64,000 nucleotides of DNA from Sphingobium jiangsuense (GCF_014196495.1 NZ_JACIDT010000004.1:124001-188000); one strand, 5' to 3'; counted from the first letter of the stretch, positions 42,337 to 52,870 are shown. Notes: a model not told the origin generated them from the sequence alone. Translations and numbers: made by a program.

Positions 42337-43737
42337 ATGGAGACGCGCGAAGAGGCGGCCTTCGCCTGGGTCGAACAAGTCCTTGGCGGCAGGATCCTTT
42401 CCCGGCGGTTGCAGAGCCGCTGGCGCAATCAATGGTTTCTGGAGGTGGAACGGGACGGCGCGATCGAGCGCGTAGTGCTGCGCGGCTTCCGCAATCCGGG
42501 CTATACCGCCGAGGATACGAGCGGCGCCCGCGCGATGCTCACGCTCGAAGCGCAGGCGCTGGAGGCGTTGCAGGACGTCCCCGTCGCCACGCCGCGTTAT
42601 CTCGGCAGCAACCCCGATCTGGGCTGGATGCTGATGGAGTGGCTGGACGGCGACTCCGAGCTGACGCAGATCGCCGACGAGGACCGCCGCTTCGCCATCT
42701 ATCAGGGCTATGTGGAGGAGCTGGCGACGCTCCATGCCTATCCGCTGGACAAGATCAGGCTGCCCGACGCCATGCCCCGCCCCGCCTCCTCCCGCGCCTT
42801 TCGCGAGGAACTGATCGCGCGGCATGAAGGCTTCTACCGCTCGCTGGCGCTGCCCGACGCCGAGCCGGTGCTGGAACTGGGCCTGCAATGGGTGAAGCAT
42901 AACGACATCAGCAGCGAGCGGCCGCTGGGCCTGGGGCTGGGCGATGTCGGGCCCAACCAGTTCCTGTTCGTGGAGGACCGCTTCCATGCGCTCGTCGATT
43001 TCGAATATGCGGTGATCGGCGACCCGCTGATGGAAATGGGCATGATGCGCGGCCGCGACGTCACCTATCATACCGGCCGGATGACCGAGCATATGCGCCA
43101 TTACGGCGCCTGCTACGAACGGCTGACCGGTATCCCGCTCGATCTCAAGGCGCTGCAATATTGGACCATCGCCGGACCGGCGCTGTGGAACGTCTACACC
43201 GTCATGGGCACCCAGCGGGCCGACCCGGCGATGATCGACCTCGCCTTCCTCTTCGCCTATGAAGTGCAGCAGAAGCGCTGCATATTGGAGGGGATCGCGG
43301 AATATTACGGCTTCCGCCTGACCCGGCCGGAGCTGCCGAAACCGACCAACACCCTCCTGTCGCCGCTGGCGCAGGCGCTGGCGGCGCAACTGGACGGGCA
43401 TTTCCGCGAGCAGGCGGGCGAGGATCCTTATGCCGCCAGCTTTGCCCGCTACAGCGCATCGATCGCGCGGACGCTGGCGCTGGGCGACGGGACGGCACTG
43501 ATGCTGGAAACGGCCAACCGGGAAGAGCTGGGCGCGCTGCTCGGCCATCGCATCGGCGACTGGCGTCATGGCCTGCGCGAGCTGGAGGCGCTGATCGCGG
43601 CGGATTGGGAGAAGGATCTGGAGCGTCGCATCAACATGCTGTACCGCTGCGAGGTGCGGCGCGAATATCTCTACGAGCCGATGCAGCGCGCCACCGGCGT
43701 CAGCCATGGGTGGCCGATGAGCCGCTTCGACGTGTAG
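42337..43737 (+). CDS. Phosphotransferase-fold protein with degenerate catalytic motif
   Basis: 466 residues from the ATG at 42337, nine bases after GGAGGG; GTG at 42328 overlaps that site. The APH fold is visible: MLMEWLDGD hinge (98-106), LGDVGPNQF (201-209) in place of HGDxxxxN, and DFEYAVIGD (221-229) for the metal site. Asp and Asn are kept but the His is Leu. A C-terminal extension of about 200 helical residues follows, which the two LvaA-like proteins here lack. It may be an active kinase with altered substrate, or a binding protein. It is divergent from the TonB receptor. Confidence 0.8.
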   Translation: METREEAAFAWVEQVLGGRILSRRLQSRWRNQWFLEVERDGAIERVVLRGFRNPGYTAEDTSGARAMLTLEAQALEALQDVPVATPRYLGSNPDLGWMLMEWLDGDSELTQIADEDRRFAIYQGYVEELATLHAYPLDKIRLPDAMPRPASSRAFREELIARHEGFYRSLALPDAEPVLELGLQWVKHNDISSERPLGLGLGDVGPNQFLFVEDRFHALVDFEYAVIGDPLMEMGMMRGRDVTYHTGRMTEHMRHYGACYERLTGIPLDLKALQYWTIAGPALWNVYTVMGTQRADPAMIDLAFLFAYEVQQKRCILEGIAEYYGFRLTRPELPKPTNTLLSPLAQALAAQLDGHFREQAGEDPYAASFARYSASIARTLALGDGTALMLETANREELGALLGHRIGDWRHGLRELEALIAADWEKDLERRINMLYRCEVRREYLYEPMQRATGVSHGWPMSRFDV

Positions 43738-43878
43738 GATCGTTTGCCATTGCGTCCATGCGGGCCTGCGAGCCGCGCTATTTTCCGCTTCGGTGCTCAC
43801 GGACCTTTAAGTCCGCTGCGCTCCGATGCTCAAATTGCACGTCTCTCGGCTCCACCTGAACGCAATGGCAAACGATCC
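43737..43878. repeat. Structured intergenic element, copy B
   Basis: Arms GGATCGTTTGCCATTGCGT (43737-43755) and ACGCAATGGCAAACGATCC (43860-43878) are perfectly complementary over 19 bases. The cores (from 43756, and 43844-43861) match copy A at 23 of 24 and 17 of 18 positions. Copy B carries 33 extra bases (43799-43831) with a small hairpin CGGAC-CTTTAA-GTCCG and a second GCTCCGATGCTC unit. It begins in the last base of the upstream stop codon and sits between convergent genes. Confidence 0.8.
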
Positions 43879-43898
43879 CGGAGCGACGAACTTGCCGC

Positions 43899-45734
43899 TC
43901 ACGCCACCAAGGCGGTTTCGCGATCCCCGGTAGTGTTTTTCCCATGTTGCCGCCGCACCAGCCTGCCGGGATAGGCGCCGGTCGGCCGGTCGTCGCGCCG
44001 GGTGATCGTGCCGTTCACCATCGTCAGCACATAGCCGCTCGCATTCTGGATGAAGCGCCGCGCATCGGCCGGCAGGTCCTGCACCAGCTCCGGCAGGCCG
44101 ATGGCGAGCCGGTCATAATCGATGACGTTGATGTCCGCGCGCTTGCCGGGCACCAGCGTCCCGCGATCGGTCAGGCCATAGAGGTCGGCCGGATCCTTGC
44201 TGATCTTGCGGACCAGCATCTCGATCGGATAGGTCGGCCCGGCCTTGCGGTCGCGGCCCCAATGGGTGAGCAGGAAAGTCGGGAAGCTGGCGTCGCAGAT
44301 GAACTGGACATGCGCGCCGCCGTCGCCCAGCCCCATCAGATAATGCGGATCGGTGAGGCACTGCTCCTTCTTGCGCAGGTCGCCGTCGACATAGCCGGTG
44401 GAAAACCAAATCAGCACGCCCTTGCCGTCCTGCGCAATCAACCGGTCGTAGCAGATATCGAGCGGATCGCGGCCTTCCACCGCGCCGATCGCCGCCATCG
44501 ACTGCGACAGGTCCGGCTCGTAATCGAGTCCCTCCAGGCTGTAGATCGCGCTCATCGAGCGTTGCAGCGTCGCGTAGATATGCTTGAACGGATCGTCGAA
44601 CCCCGGACTGACATCGGCCTCGCCAAGGATCGCCGCCTTCACCGCCGGGTCCGCCATCCGCTTCGCCCGCTCCGCGAGCGGCAGGTCGGCGATCGCCGCA
44701 TAGCTCGGCCGGGCGGTGAAGGGATGATAGCTGTCGAGCGAGATCAGCCCGCCGACCGGCCGGGGCGAAAATTGCGGATGGATGCGCTCGCCCGCCGCCT
44801 TGATCTCGGCGATGATGCCGCGCGCCTTTTCATATTCCGCATCGCCGAGCGATATGCCCTCGGCGAAGGTGAAGGTGACGGGCTGGCCGGTGGCGCGGTG
44901 CAGCCGGCGCATCATCCCGATCTCGGCCGTCAGGCTGTGCTTGTCGCGCAGATGGCCGATGCCGGCCATGAGCTGCTCTCCTTCCTGCCCTTCGGCGCCG
45001 CCGGTGATGCCCGACGGGATCATCTGGAGCACGCCCCCACCCGCGTCGCGCATCGCCTGGGTGAGCACCAGCAGTTCCTCCTCGGCCGCACCGGTGCCCG
45101 GCAATATGCCGCCGTCCGACCCGCGATGCAGGGTGACGCGCGAGGTGGCGAAGCCCACCGCGCCCGCCGCGATCGATTCCGAGACGATGTCGGCCATCTG
45201 CGCCAGCTCGGCCTCGGTCGCCGGCTCGTCGGTCTCGGCCCGCTTGCCCAGCACATAGGCCCGCACCGCGCTGTGCGGCACATGGGCGGCGATGTCGAGC
45301 GCGTAGCTCTGGCGGTCCAGCGTGTCGAGATAGTCGGTGAAGCTCTCCCAGCCCCAGGGAATGCCGACATGCAGCGCGGTGCCGGGGATATCCTCCACGC
45401 CCTCGGTCAGGGTGATCAGCCAGTCCTCCGTCCCCTTGCGCACCGGCGCGAAGCCGATGCCGCAGGAGCCGATGACGATCGTGGTGACGCCATGGCCCGC
45501 GCTCGGCATCAGGTCGCGGTCCCAGGTGACCTGCCCGTCATAATGGGTGTGCGGATCGACGAAGCCGGGCGTCACATAGCTGCCCGCAACGTCGATCACC
45601 TCGTTCGCCTGCGCGCCGATATTCGGCCCGACGGCGGCGATCCGCCCGTCCTTGATCGCGATGTCGCCGACGAAGGGCGGCGCGCCCGTGCCGTCGACGA
45701 TGGTGCCGTTCTTCAGGAGAATGTCGTAGCTCAC
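43899..45734 (-). CDS. Amidohydrolase, N-acyl-D-amino-acid deacylase-like
   Basis: 611 residues, beta/alpha-barrel metallohydrolase. The metal ligands H62, H64 and D66 lie in DPHTHYDGQ. VIGSCGIGFAPVR and the later GDGGAHVQFICDAS are further landmarks of the D-aminoacylase/amidohydrolase_3 group. The C-terminal GKRADINVIDYDRL is the composite beta domain. It would cleave an amide, or in related forms a lactam or ester. Its place next to acyl-CoA genes suggests deconjugation of an acyl amide before activation, but this is a guess. It is monocistronic or the end of the FadJ operon. Confidence 0.9.
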   Translation of the reverse strand: MSYDILLKNGTIVDGTGAPPFVGDIAIKDGRIAAVGPNIGAQANEVIDVAGSYVTPGFVDPHTHYDGQVTWDRDLMPSAGHGVTTIVIGSCGIGFAPVRKGTEDWLITLTEGVEDIPGTALHVGIPWGWESFTDYLDTLDRQSYALDIAAHVPHSAVRAYVLGKRAETDEPATEAELAQMADIVSESIAAGAVGFATSRVTLHRGSDGGILPGTGAAEEELLVLTQAMRDAGGGVLQMIPSGITGGAEGQEGEQLMAGIGHLRDKHSLTAEIGMMRRLHRATGQPVTFTFAEGISLGDAEYEKARGIIAEIKAAGERIHPQFSPRPVGGLISLDSYHPFTARPSYAAIADLPLAERAKRMADPAVKAAILGEADVSPGFDDPFKHIYATLQRSMSAIYSLEGLDYEPDLSQSMAAIGAVEGRDPLDICYDRLIAQDGKGVLIWFSTGYVDGDLRKKEQCLTDPHYLMGLGDGGAHVQFICDASFPTFLLTHWGRDRKAGPTYPIEMLVRKISKDPADLYGLTDRGTLVPGKRADINVIDYDRLAIGLPELVQDLPADARRFIQNASGYVLTMVNGTITRRDDRPTGAYPGRLVRRQHGKNTTGDRETALVA

Positions 45735-45777
45735 CGATGCCGTCCTCTGCCATGAACGCCCTCTTGCGGGGCATTAT

Positions 45778-45797
45778 CCTATTAATATTAGATTATG
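45778..45797. promoter_or_regulatory. AT-rich site upstream of the amidohydrolase
   Basis: CCTATTAATATTAGATTATG includes the dyad TAATATTA. It stands 44 bases before the amidohydrolase start. It shares AT-rich steps with the common palindrome but not its centre; a promoter -10 region is equally possible. Confidence 0.25.
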
Positions 45798-45847
45798 TGC
45801 CGGAGTCGGTCAAGCAAACGGTTAAAATCCGCCTCCGGCCGTGGGAA

Positions 45848-45887
45848 ATGCCGGGCGAACCGCTCCCACCTGCTGTTCGCCCGGCAT
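45848..45887 (-). terminator. Hairpin after the FadJ-like gene
   Basis: Arms ATGCCGGGCGAAC and GTTCGCCCGGCAT are perfectly complementary over 13 bases around a 14-base loop. On the minus strand it comes 48 bases after the FadJ-like stop and is followed by TTTCCC. It probably separates this operon from the amidohydrolase gene. Confidence 0.6.
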
Positions 45888-45935
45888 GCGGCCGGCAAGA
45901 CGGAACCGGCGAAAAGCCAGAACCCCGGCCCCGTC

Positions 45936-48002
45936 TCACCCGCGCGTGAAGCTTTCGCCCGCCGCGGCCTTCGCCTCCAGCAACGGCGAGGGCCTGAACG
46001 CCTCGCCATAACGGACCTCATATTCCTTCAGCTTCGCCACGATCTTCGGCAGGCCCACCGTGTCGGCCCAGAACATCGGACCGCCGGTATAGACGGGCCA
46101 GTTATAGCCGAGGATCGCCGCCATATCGATGTCCGAGGCGCGCAGCGCGATGCCCTCCTCCAGCAGCTTCGCGCCCTCGTTCACCACCGGGTAGAGCAGG
46201 CGGGCGATGATCTCCTCGTCGCTCTGCGATCCGCTGTTCCCGATGCCCTTATGCGCGGCGAAATCGGCGATGGCCTGCGCGGCGACGGGCGAGGGCGTTG
46301 CCTTGCGCGCCTCGTCATAATCATAATAGCCGCCGCCCGATTTCTGCCCCAGCCGGCCCATGGCGACGAGGTCGCGCATCACCGTGCGTTCACCCTCGCC
46401 CCGGCCCAGCACGTCGAGGCCGACAAGGTCGATCATGCGGAATGGCCCCATGGCGAAGCCGTAATCCTCGATCGCCTTGTCGATCTCCGCCGGGGTGGGG
46501 CCTTCCAGCACCAGCGCGTCGGCCTGCACCGCGCGCTGGTTCATGATCCGGTTGGCGATGAAGCCGAAGCAGACGCCGGACAGCACCGGCACCTTGCCGA
46601 TCGTCTTGGCGAGCTTCATCGCGGTGGCGACGACCTCCTTCGACGTCTTGTCCCCCCTCACCACCTCCAGCAGCCGCATCACATTGGCGGGCGAGAAGAA
46701 ATGCAGGCCGACCACCCATTCGGGCCGCGCGGTCGCGGCGGCGATCTCGTTGAGGTCGAGGAACGAGGTGTTGGAGGCAAGGATCGCGCCCTGCCGGACG
46801 ATGCCGTCGAGCCGGGCGAAGATATCCTTCTTGACGCCCATCTCCTCGAACACCGCTTCGATCACCAGATCGACATCGGCCAGCGCCTCAAGGCCCAGCG
46901 TCGGGGTGACGAGCGCCATGCGCTGCTCCACCTGCTCCTGCGTCATCCGGCCCTTTTTGGCGGTGTTCTCGTAATTCCTGCGGATGACGCCGAGGCCGCG
47001 GTCCAGCGCCTGCTGGTTCATCTCCACCAGCGTCACCGGGATGCCGGCGTTGAGGAAGTTCATCGTGATGCCGCCGCCCATCGTTCCCGCGCCGATGACG
47101 CCGACCTTCGCGATCGGCAGCGTCGGGGTGGAGGACGGTATGTCGGGCACGCGCGCGGTGCCGCGTTCGCCGAAAAAGGCGTAGCGCTGCGCCTGCGATT
47201 CGATGCTCGGCTCCAGTTCCTGGAACAGCTCCCATTCGCGTTTGACGCCCTCTTCGAAGGGTAGCTCGACGGCCGCCTCGATCGCCTTGACGATATTCTC
47301 CGGCGCCTTGAAGCCCTTGAAGGCGCGGGCGTTCTTCCTGCGGAACTCGGCGAACAGCTCCGGCTTGCCGCGATAGGGATCGACCTTGTTCTGCCGGTCG
47401 CGCACGCGCATCAGCGGGCGGCCCTCCTCGACGACCTTGCGCGCGAAGGCGACAGCGTCCTCGCGCAGCGTGGCTTCCCCGGCCAGCGCATCGACCACGC
47501 CCAACCGCTCGGCCTCCTTCGCCTTGATCGGGCGGCCGGAGACGATAAGGTCGAGCGCGGTCTCCGGCCCGACGATGCGCGGCAGGCGCTGGGTGCCCCC
47601 GGCGCCCGGTAGCAGGCCCAGATGCACCTCCGGCAGGCCGACCTTCGCCGACGGCACGGCGATGCGATAATGGCAGACCAGCGCGAGCTCCAGCCCGCCG
47701 CCCAGCGCGGTGCCGTGGATGGCGGCGATCACCGGCTTGCTGCAATTCTCGATGACGTCGAGCACCGCGCCCAGCGTCGGCTCCTCGGGCGGTCGGCCGA
47801 ATTCGGAAATGTCGGCGCCCGCGAAGAAGGTGCGCCCGCCGCAGATCAGCACGATCGCCTTGACGCTATCGTCCGCGCCCAGCGTGCGGATGCCATGGTC
47901 GATCCCCCTGCGCACGGCGATGCCCAGCGCGTTCACCGGGGGCGAATCGATGGTGAGGACGCCGATCCCGTTCTCGATCGACAGCGAAGCCACGTCAGTC
48001 AT
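45936..48002 (-). CDS. Bifunctional enoyl-CoA hydratase/3-hydroxyacyl-CoA dehydrogenase (FadJ/MFE1 type)
   Basis: 688 residues. The N-terminal crotonase domain (about 1-190) has [12 protein letters not shown] and [16 protein letters not shown], with Glu125 in the catalytic position. The dehydrogenase part begins [12 protein letters not shown] (300-311), followed by two C-terminal helical domains. It would hydrate enoyl-CoA and oxidise the L-3-hydroxyacyl-CoA with NAD. AGGAGACTAC precedes the ATG. It follows an acyl-CoA dehydrogenase gene by 45 bases, together giving three of the four beta-oxidation steps; thiolases are encoded elsewhere in the window. Confidence 0.94.
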   Translation of the reverse strand: MTDVASLSIENGIGVLTIDSPPVNALGIAVRRGIDHGIRTLGADDSVKAIVLICGGRTFFAGADISEFGRPPEEPTLGAVLDVIENCSKPVIAAIHGTALGGGLELALVCHYRIAVPSAKVGLPEVHLGLLPGAGGTQRLPRIVGPETALDLIVSGRPIKAKEAERLGVVDALAGEATLREDAVAFARKVVEEGRPLMRVRDRQNKVDPYRGKPELFAEFRRKNARAFKGFKAPENIVKAIEAAVELPFEEGVKREWELFQELEPSIESQAQRYAFFGERGTARVPDIPSSTPTLPIAKVGVIGAGTMGGGITMNFLNAGIPVTLVEMNQQALDRGLGVIRRNYENTAKKGRMTQEQVEQRMALVTPTLGLEALADVDLVIEAVFEEMGVKKDIFARLDGIVRQGAILASNTSFLDLNEIAAATARPEWVVGLHFFSPANVMRLLEVVRGDKTSKEVVATAMKLAKTIGKVPVLSGVCFGFIANRIMNQRAVQADALVLEGPTPAEIDKAIEDYGFAMGPFRMIDLVGLDVLGRGEGERTVMRDLVAMGRLGQKSGGGYYDYDEARKATPSPVAAQAIADFAAHKGIGNSGSQSDEEIIARLLYPVVNEGAKLLEEGIALRASDIDMAAILGYNWPVYTGGPMFWADTVGLPKIVAKLKEYEVRYGEAFRPSPLLEAKAAAGESFTRG

Positions 48003-48047
48003 GTAGTCTCCTGAAAAACAATAGATTGCGGCGGATCGCCGCCCCGG

Positions 48048-49190
48048 TCAGATCGAGCGGCTCACGACTTCCTTCATGATCTCGTTGGTGCCGCCGAAGA
48101 TCCGGGTGACGCGCGCGTCCCGCCACAGCCGGGCGACCATATATTCGTTCATATAGCCCGCGCCGCCGTGCAGCTGCAGCGCGGCGTCGCAGACGCGCCC
48201 CTGCATCTCGGTGTGCCAGAGCTTCGCCGCCGACGCCTCCGCCGTGGTCAGCTCGCCCGCCACATGGCGCTTGAGGCACCAGTCGATATGGGCCCAGCCG
48301 ACCTGCAACTGGGATTTGAGGTCCGCCAGCGTGAACTTGGTGTTCTGGAACTCGAACACGGTCTTGCCGAACGCCTTGCGATCGCGGGTGAAGGCCACCG
48401 CCTCGTCGAAGGCGCGCTGCGCGCAAGCCTGCGCGGAAATGGCGATCGACAGCCGCTCCTGCGGCAGCTGGCTCATCAGATAGACGAAGCCCTCGCCCTC
48501 CTTGCCCAGCACATTGCTGCGGGGCACGCGCACATCGTGGAAGAACAGCTCCGACGTATCGGCCGAATGCTGGCCGATCTTGTCGAGGTTGCGGCCCTTT
48601 TCGAAACCGGGCGTGTCCGCGTCGATCAGGATCAGCGTCGTGCCCTTGGCGCCCAGCGTCGGGTCGGTCTTGGCGACGACGATGCAGACATCGCAATTCT
48701 GGCCGTTGGTGATGTAGGTCTTGGACCCGTTGACGATATAGTCGTCCCCGTCCCTGACCGCACTGGTGCGCACGCCCTGAAGATCGGACCCGGCGCCCGG
48801 CTCGGTCATCGCGATCGCGCCGATCACCGCCCCGCTCACCATGCCGGGCAGATATTTCCGCTTCTGCTCCTCCGACCCGTAGCGCTCGATATATTCGGCG
48901 ACGATGTCGCTCTGGAGCGTCAGCCCCGCCGACGACCCGGCATAGGCCAGCTCCTCGGCCACCACCGCATTATAGCGGAAGTCGAGGCCGAGGCCGCCAT
49001 AGTCCTCCTTGACGGTGGGGCAGAGCAGCCCCGCCTCGCCGCAGGTCAGCCAGAATTCGCGGCCGACGATGCCCTCATGCTCATGCTTGTCGAGATTGGG
49101 CAGCAATTCCCGCTCGAACAGGCGGCGCACGGTGTCGCGGAACATGTCGAGATCGTCATCATAGGCCGTGCGGCCCGCTACATCCAGCAT
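48048..49190 (-). CDS. Acyl-CoA dehydrogenase (long-chain type)
   Basis: 380 residues from the ATG at 49190, seven bases after GGAG; an ATG at 49208 has no good site. MTEPGAGSDLQGV, RKAFGKTVFEFQ, LHGGAGYMNEY and the ending RIFGGTNEIMKEV are the family signatures. The IFGGTNEI form, without Glu at the usual place, is shared with long-chain acyl-CoA dehydrogenases, which take the base from another helix. It is the first gene before the FadJ-like enzyme, under the best copy of the shared palindrome. Confidence 0.93.
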   Translation of the reverse strand: MLDVAGRTAYDDDLDMFRDTVRRLFERELLPNLDKHEHEGIVGREFWLTCGEAGLLCPTVKEDYGGLGLDFRYNAVVAEELAYAGSSAGLTLQSDIVAEYIERYGSEEQKRKYLPGMVSGAVIGAIAMTEPGAGSDLQGVRTSAVRDGDDYIVNGSKTYITNGQNCDVCIVVAKTDPTLGAKGTTLILIDADTPGFEKGRNLDKIGQHSADTSELFFHDVRVPRSNVLGKEGEGFVYLMSQLPQERLSIAISAQACAQRAFDEAVAFTRDRKAFGKTVFEFQNTKFTLADLKSQLQVGWAHIDWCLKRHVAGELTTAEASAAKLWHTEMQGRVCDAALQLHGGAGYMNEYMVARLWRDARVTRIFGGTNEIMKEVVSRSI

Positions 49191-49266
49191 TGGGATACTC
49201 CGATTCATATTCTGGCCGGCGCGCAAAAGCGGATATTGCCACCCGGCGCAACCCCTCTTATGCTCC

Positions 49267-49286
49267 CTAGTTGATCGATTAAATAG
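49267..49286. promoter_or_regulatory. Shared operator-like palindrome, site 9 (best full copy)
   Basis: CTAGTTGATCGATTAAATAG, a 20-base dyad with 16 of 20 symmetric positions and a full 12-base core match (49271-49282). It lies between the divergent acyl-CoA dehydrogenase (start 49190) and the ABM-domain gene (start 49312). Confidence 0.78.
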
Positions 49287-49311
49287 GAAAAGGCAAGCGG
49301 GAGAGGCGATG

Positions 49312-49608
49312 ATGCTGACGATTCTGGTGACGATGACGGTGAAAGCCGAGGATGCGGACGAGTTCGAGGCGGCGCTGAATGCGCTGATCCCGCTGCTGCG
49401 CAAGACCGAGCCGGAGACGCTGCGGTTCGACTGCTACCGCGTCGCGCGGCAGGACGGGGTCTATCGCCTGCTCGAAGCCTACACATCGCGCGAGGCGCTG
49501 GACTTCCACATCAACAATCCCGCGACCGAGGCGCAGCGCGCCACGTTCAAGCGGCTGCTCTCTGGCCCCACCGAAGTGCTGACGCTCACCCCGCTGGGGG
49601 GCAAGTGA
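49312..49608 (+). CDS. Antibiotic biosynthesis monooxygenase (ABM) domain protein
   Basis: 98 residues from the second of two adjacent ATG codons, five bases after GAGAGG. LTILVTMTVKAEDADEFEAAL and YRLLEAYTSREALDFHINN are typical of the ABM fold, a small dimeric ferredoxin-like barrel. Some members oxygenate quinol-type compounds without cofactors, many are of unknown role. The stop overlaps the start of the next gene (TGATG), so it is translationally coupled to the reductase downstream. Confidence 0.85.
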   Translation: MLTILVTMTVKAEDADEFEAALNALIPLLRKTEPETLRFDCYRVARQDGVYRLLEAYTSREALDFHINNPATEAQRATFKRLLSGPTEVLTLTPLGGK

Positions 49609-50654
49609 TGGGGGCGTCCGGCCGTGTGCTGCGCCTCGGCGCGATCGAGGGCATCGGCCCGTTCGCGCTCTCGCGGGAAACCCCGGTGCCGCCGGGACCG
49701 GGCGAGATCCTCATCCGCGTCGAGGCCTCCTCGCTCAACTATCATGATTATGCGGTTGTCACCGGACTGCTCGGCGCGCGCGACGGCGTGACGCCGATGT
49801 CCGACGGCGCCGGCATCGTCGAGGCCGTCGGCGAGGACGTCACCGACTTCAAGCCGGGCGACCGGGTGGTCAGCCTGTTCTTCCCGCTCTGGCAGGATGG
49901 CGACATCTGCCCTGCTTACACGAAGATCGTGCCCGGCGACCGGGGACAGGGCTTCGCCCGCGACCATGTGACCGCGCCCGCAAGCTGGTTCACCCCCGCA
50001 CCCGCCGGCTGGACGGCCGCCGAGTCGGCTACCCTGCCCTGCGCCGCGCTCACCGCCTGGCGCGCGCTGATGGTGGAGGCGCGGATCAAGCCCGGCGACT
50101 GGGTGCTGACGCAAGGGACCGGCGGCGTCTCCCTGTTCGCGCTGCAATTCGCCAAGGCGGCGGGCGCGCGGGTCGTCGCCACCTCTTCCTCCGACGCTAA
50201 GCTGGAGCGGCTGCGGGCGATGGGAGCCGACGCGCTGGTCAATTATCGCGAGACGCCGGAGTGGAGCCGCGCGGTGGTCGAGGCGACCGGCGGCTTCGGG
50301 GCCGATGCGGTGGTCGAGATCGGCGGTGCGGGCACGCTGGCGCAGTCGATCCGCGCGGCGCGGGTGGGCGGCCATATCGCGCTGATCGGCGTGCTTGCGG
50401 GCTATAGGGGCGAGGTGCCGACCGCCGAGATCATGGGCCGCAATATCCGCCTGACCGGCATCACCGTCGGCAGCCGGACCCATCAGCGCGCGATGATCCG
50501 CGCGCTGGAGGCCAGCGGTATCCGCCCGGTGATCGACCGCGCTTTCCCTCTGGAGCAACTGGCCGACGCCTTCGCCTGGCAGGCGTCGGGCGCGCATTTC
50601 GGCAAGATCGTCGTGGATCTTGCGCAGGGTCAAGAGCAGGACCGGCCCGCATGA
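49608..50654 (+). CDS. NAD(P)H-dependent oxidoreductase, zinc-free MDR family
   Basis: 348 residues from the ATG at 49608. SSLNYHDYAVV replaces the zinc-binding Cys segment, so it is a zinc-free quinone- or enoyl-reductase type. TGGVSLFALQFAKAAGARVVAT binds the dinucleotide. Relatives reduce enones or quinones, or act on acyl-CoA derivatives. It follows the ABM gene and overlaps the next acyl-CoA dehydrogenase by four bases (ATGA), so the three form one unit. Confidence 0.9.
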   Translation: MGASGRVLRLGAIEGIGPFALSRETPVPPGPGEILIRVEASSLNYHDYAVVTGLLGARDGVTPMSDGAGIVEAVGEDVTDFKPGDRVVSLFFPLWQDGDICPAYTKIVPGDRGQGFARDHVTAPASWFTPAPAGWTAAESATLPCAALTAWRALMVEARIKPGDWVLTQGTGGVSLFALQFAKAAGARVVATSSSDAKLERLRAMGADALVNYRETPEWSRAVVEATGGFGADAVVEIGGAGTLAQSIRAARVGGHIALIGVLAGYRGEVPTAEIMGRNIRLTGITVGSRTHQRAMIRALEASGIRPVIDRAFPLEQLADAFAWQASGAHFGKIVVDLAQGQEQDRPA

Positions 50655-51760
50655 ACCTCGATTTCACCCCGGCGGAAGAAGCGTTCCGCCGGGAAGTGCG
50701 CGCCTTCTTCCGCAACGACTATCCCGCCGCCGTGGTGGAGAAGATGCGGCGCGGCGACCCCATCACCCGCGCCGATCAGGAACAGGCGCAGCGGGCGCTG
50801 CACGCCCGCGGCTGGCTGGCCTATGCCTGGCCCGCGCCGTTCGGGCCGGGCTGGACGGCGATGCAGCGCCATATCTTCGAAGAGGAAGGCGAACTGGCGG
50901 GCATGGCGCCGCTCAGCCCGACCAGCCTGTTCTACATCGGCCCGATCCTCTGCCGCTTCGGCACGGAGGAGCAGCAGCGCGAATGGCTGCCCGCCATCCT
51001 CGAATCGCGGACCTTCTGGGCGCAGGGCTATTCCGAGCCGGAAGCGGGATCGGACCTCGCCAGCCTGCGCATGACGGCGGTGCGGGAGGGCGATCATTAT
51101 GTGCTGGACGGCACCAAGCTGTGGACCTCCTATGCCGATTATGCGGACTGGATATTCTGCCTGGTGCGCACGTCGAGGGAGGCGCGCAAGCAGGATGGGC
51201 TGTCGCTGATCTGCTGCGATCTGCGCACGCCGGGCATCAGTGTGCAGCCGATTCCGACCATGGGCGGCGAGGCGCATCTCAATCGCGTGACCTTCGACAA
51301 GGCCCGCGTGCCCGCAAGCGGCCTCATCGGCGAGGAGGGCAAGGGCTGGTTCTACGCCAATGCGCTGTTGCAGAATGAGCGGCTGTCCTATGCCCATATC
51401 GGCCGCAAGAAGGCCGACCTCGCCGAATTGCGCCGCGCGGGCAGCGGGGACGATGCCTTTGCCGCGCGGCTGGCGGCGACGGAGATCGATCTGGCGATGC
51501 TGGAAATGTCGGTGCTGCGCGCGCTCGCCGGGGAGATGACGCCGCAGGCGGTCTCCGCGCTCAAGATCCGTTTCACCGAGGCCGCGCAGGCGGTCACCGA
51601 ACTGCAACGGCTCCACGCCGCCAGCTTCGCCGCCGACGCCAGCGGCGTGTCGGGCAAGGCGGCACGGGCCTATCTGTCCGAGCGGGCAGGCACCATCTAC
51701 GGCGGGACGAGCGAGATTCAGAAGACGATCATCTGGCGGCATCTCGCAAGTCCGCATTAA
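50651..51760 (+). CDS. Acyl-CoA dehydrogenase (steroid/alicyclic FadE type)
   Basis: 369 residues. GYSEPEAGSDLASLR and WTSYADYADWIFCLVRT are the landmarks of the branch that contains the actinobacterial steroid FadE proteins. The C-terminus is TIYGGTSEIQKTI, with Gly in place of the canonical catalytic Glu. The middle part is shorter than usual, as in subunits of heteromeric dehydrogenases. It could pair with the protein at 52871-54088. Confidence 0.92.
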   Translation: MNLDFTPAEEAFRREVRAFFRNDYPAAVVEKMRRGDPITRADQEQAQRALHARGWLAYAWPAPFGPGWTAMQRHIFEEEGELAGMAPLSPTSLFYIGPILCRFGTEEQQREWLPAILESRTFWAQGYSEPEAGSDLASLRMTAVREGDHYVLDGTKLWTSYADYADWIFCLVRTSREARKQDGLSLICCDLRTPGISVQPIPTMGGEAHLNRVTFDKARVPASGLIGEEGKGWFYANALLQNERLSYAHIGRKKADLAELRRAGSGDDAFAARLAATEIDLAMLEMSVLRALAGEMTPQAVSALKIRFTEAAQAVTELQRLHAASFAADASGVSGKAARAYLSERAGTIYGGTSEIQKTIIWRHLASPH

Positions 51761-51761
51761 T

Positions 51762-51781
51762 CTAATCGATCGATTAAATAG
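51762..51781. promoter_or_regulatory. Shared operator-like palindrome, site 10
   Basis: CTAATCGATCGATTAAATAG, 11 of 12 in the core and a good fit to the 20-base dyad. It starts two bases after the acyl-CoA dehydrogenase stop and precedes the nitronate monooxygenase gene by about 90 bases, giving that gene its own control point. Confidence 0.72.
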
Positions 51782-51810
51782 CGATTGCCGCCATCGGCGG
51801 CGTCGGATAA

Positions 51811-52869
<1,059 letters not shown>

Positions 52870-52870
52870 C

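Noticed and set aside
43605..43974. Open frames across element B
   Set aside because: The sequence is an inverted repeat with a partner at 30607; the frames differ between copies and have no conserved protein.
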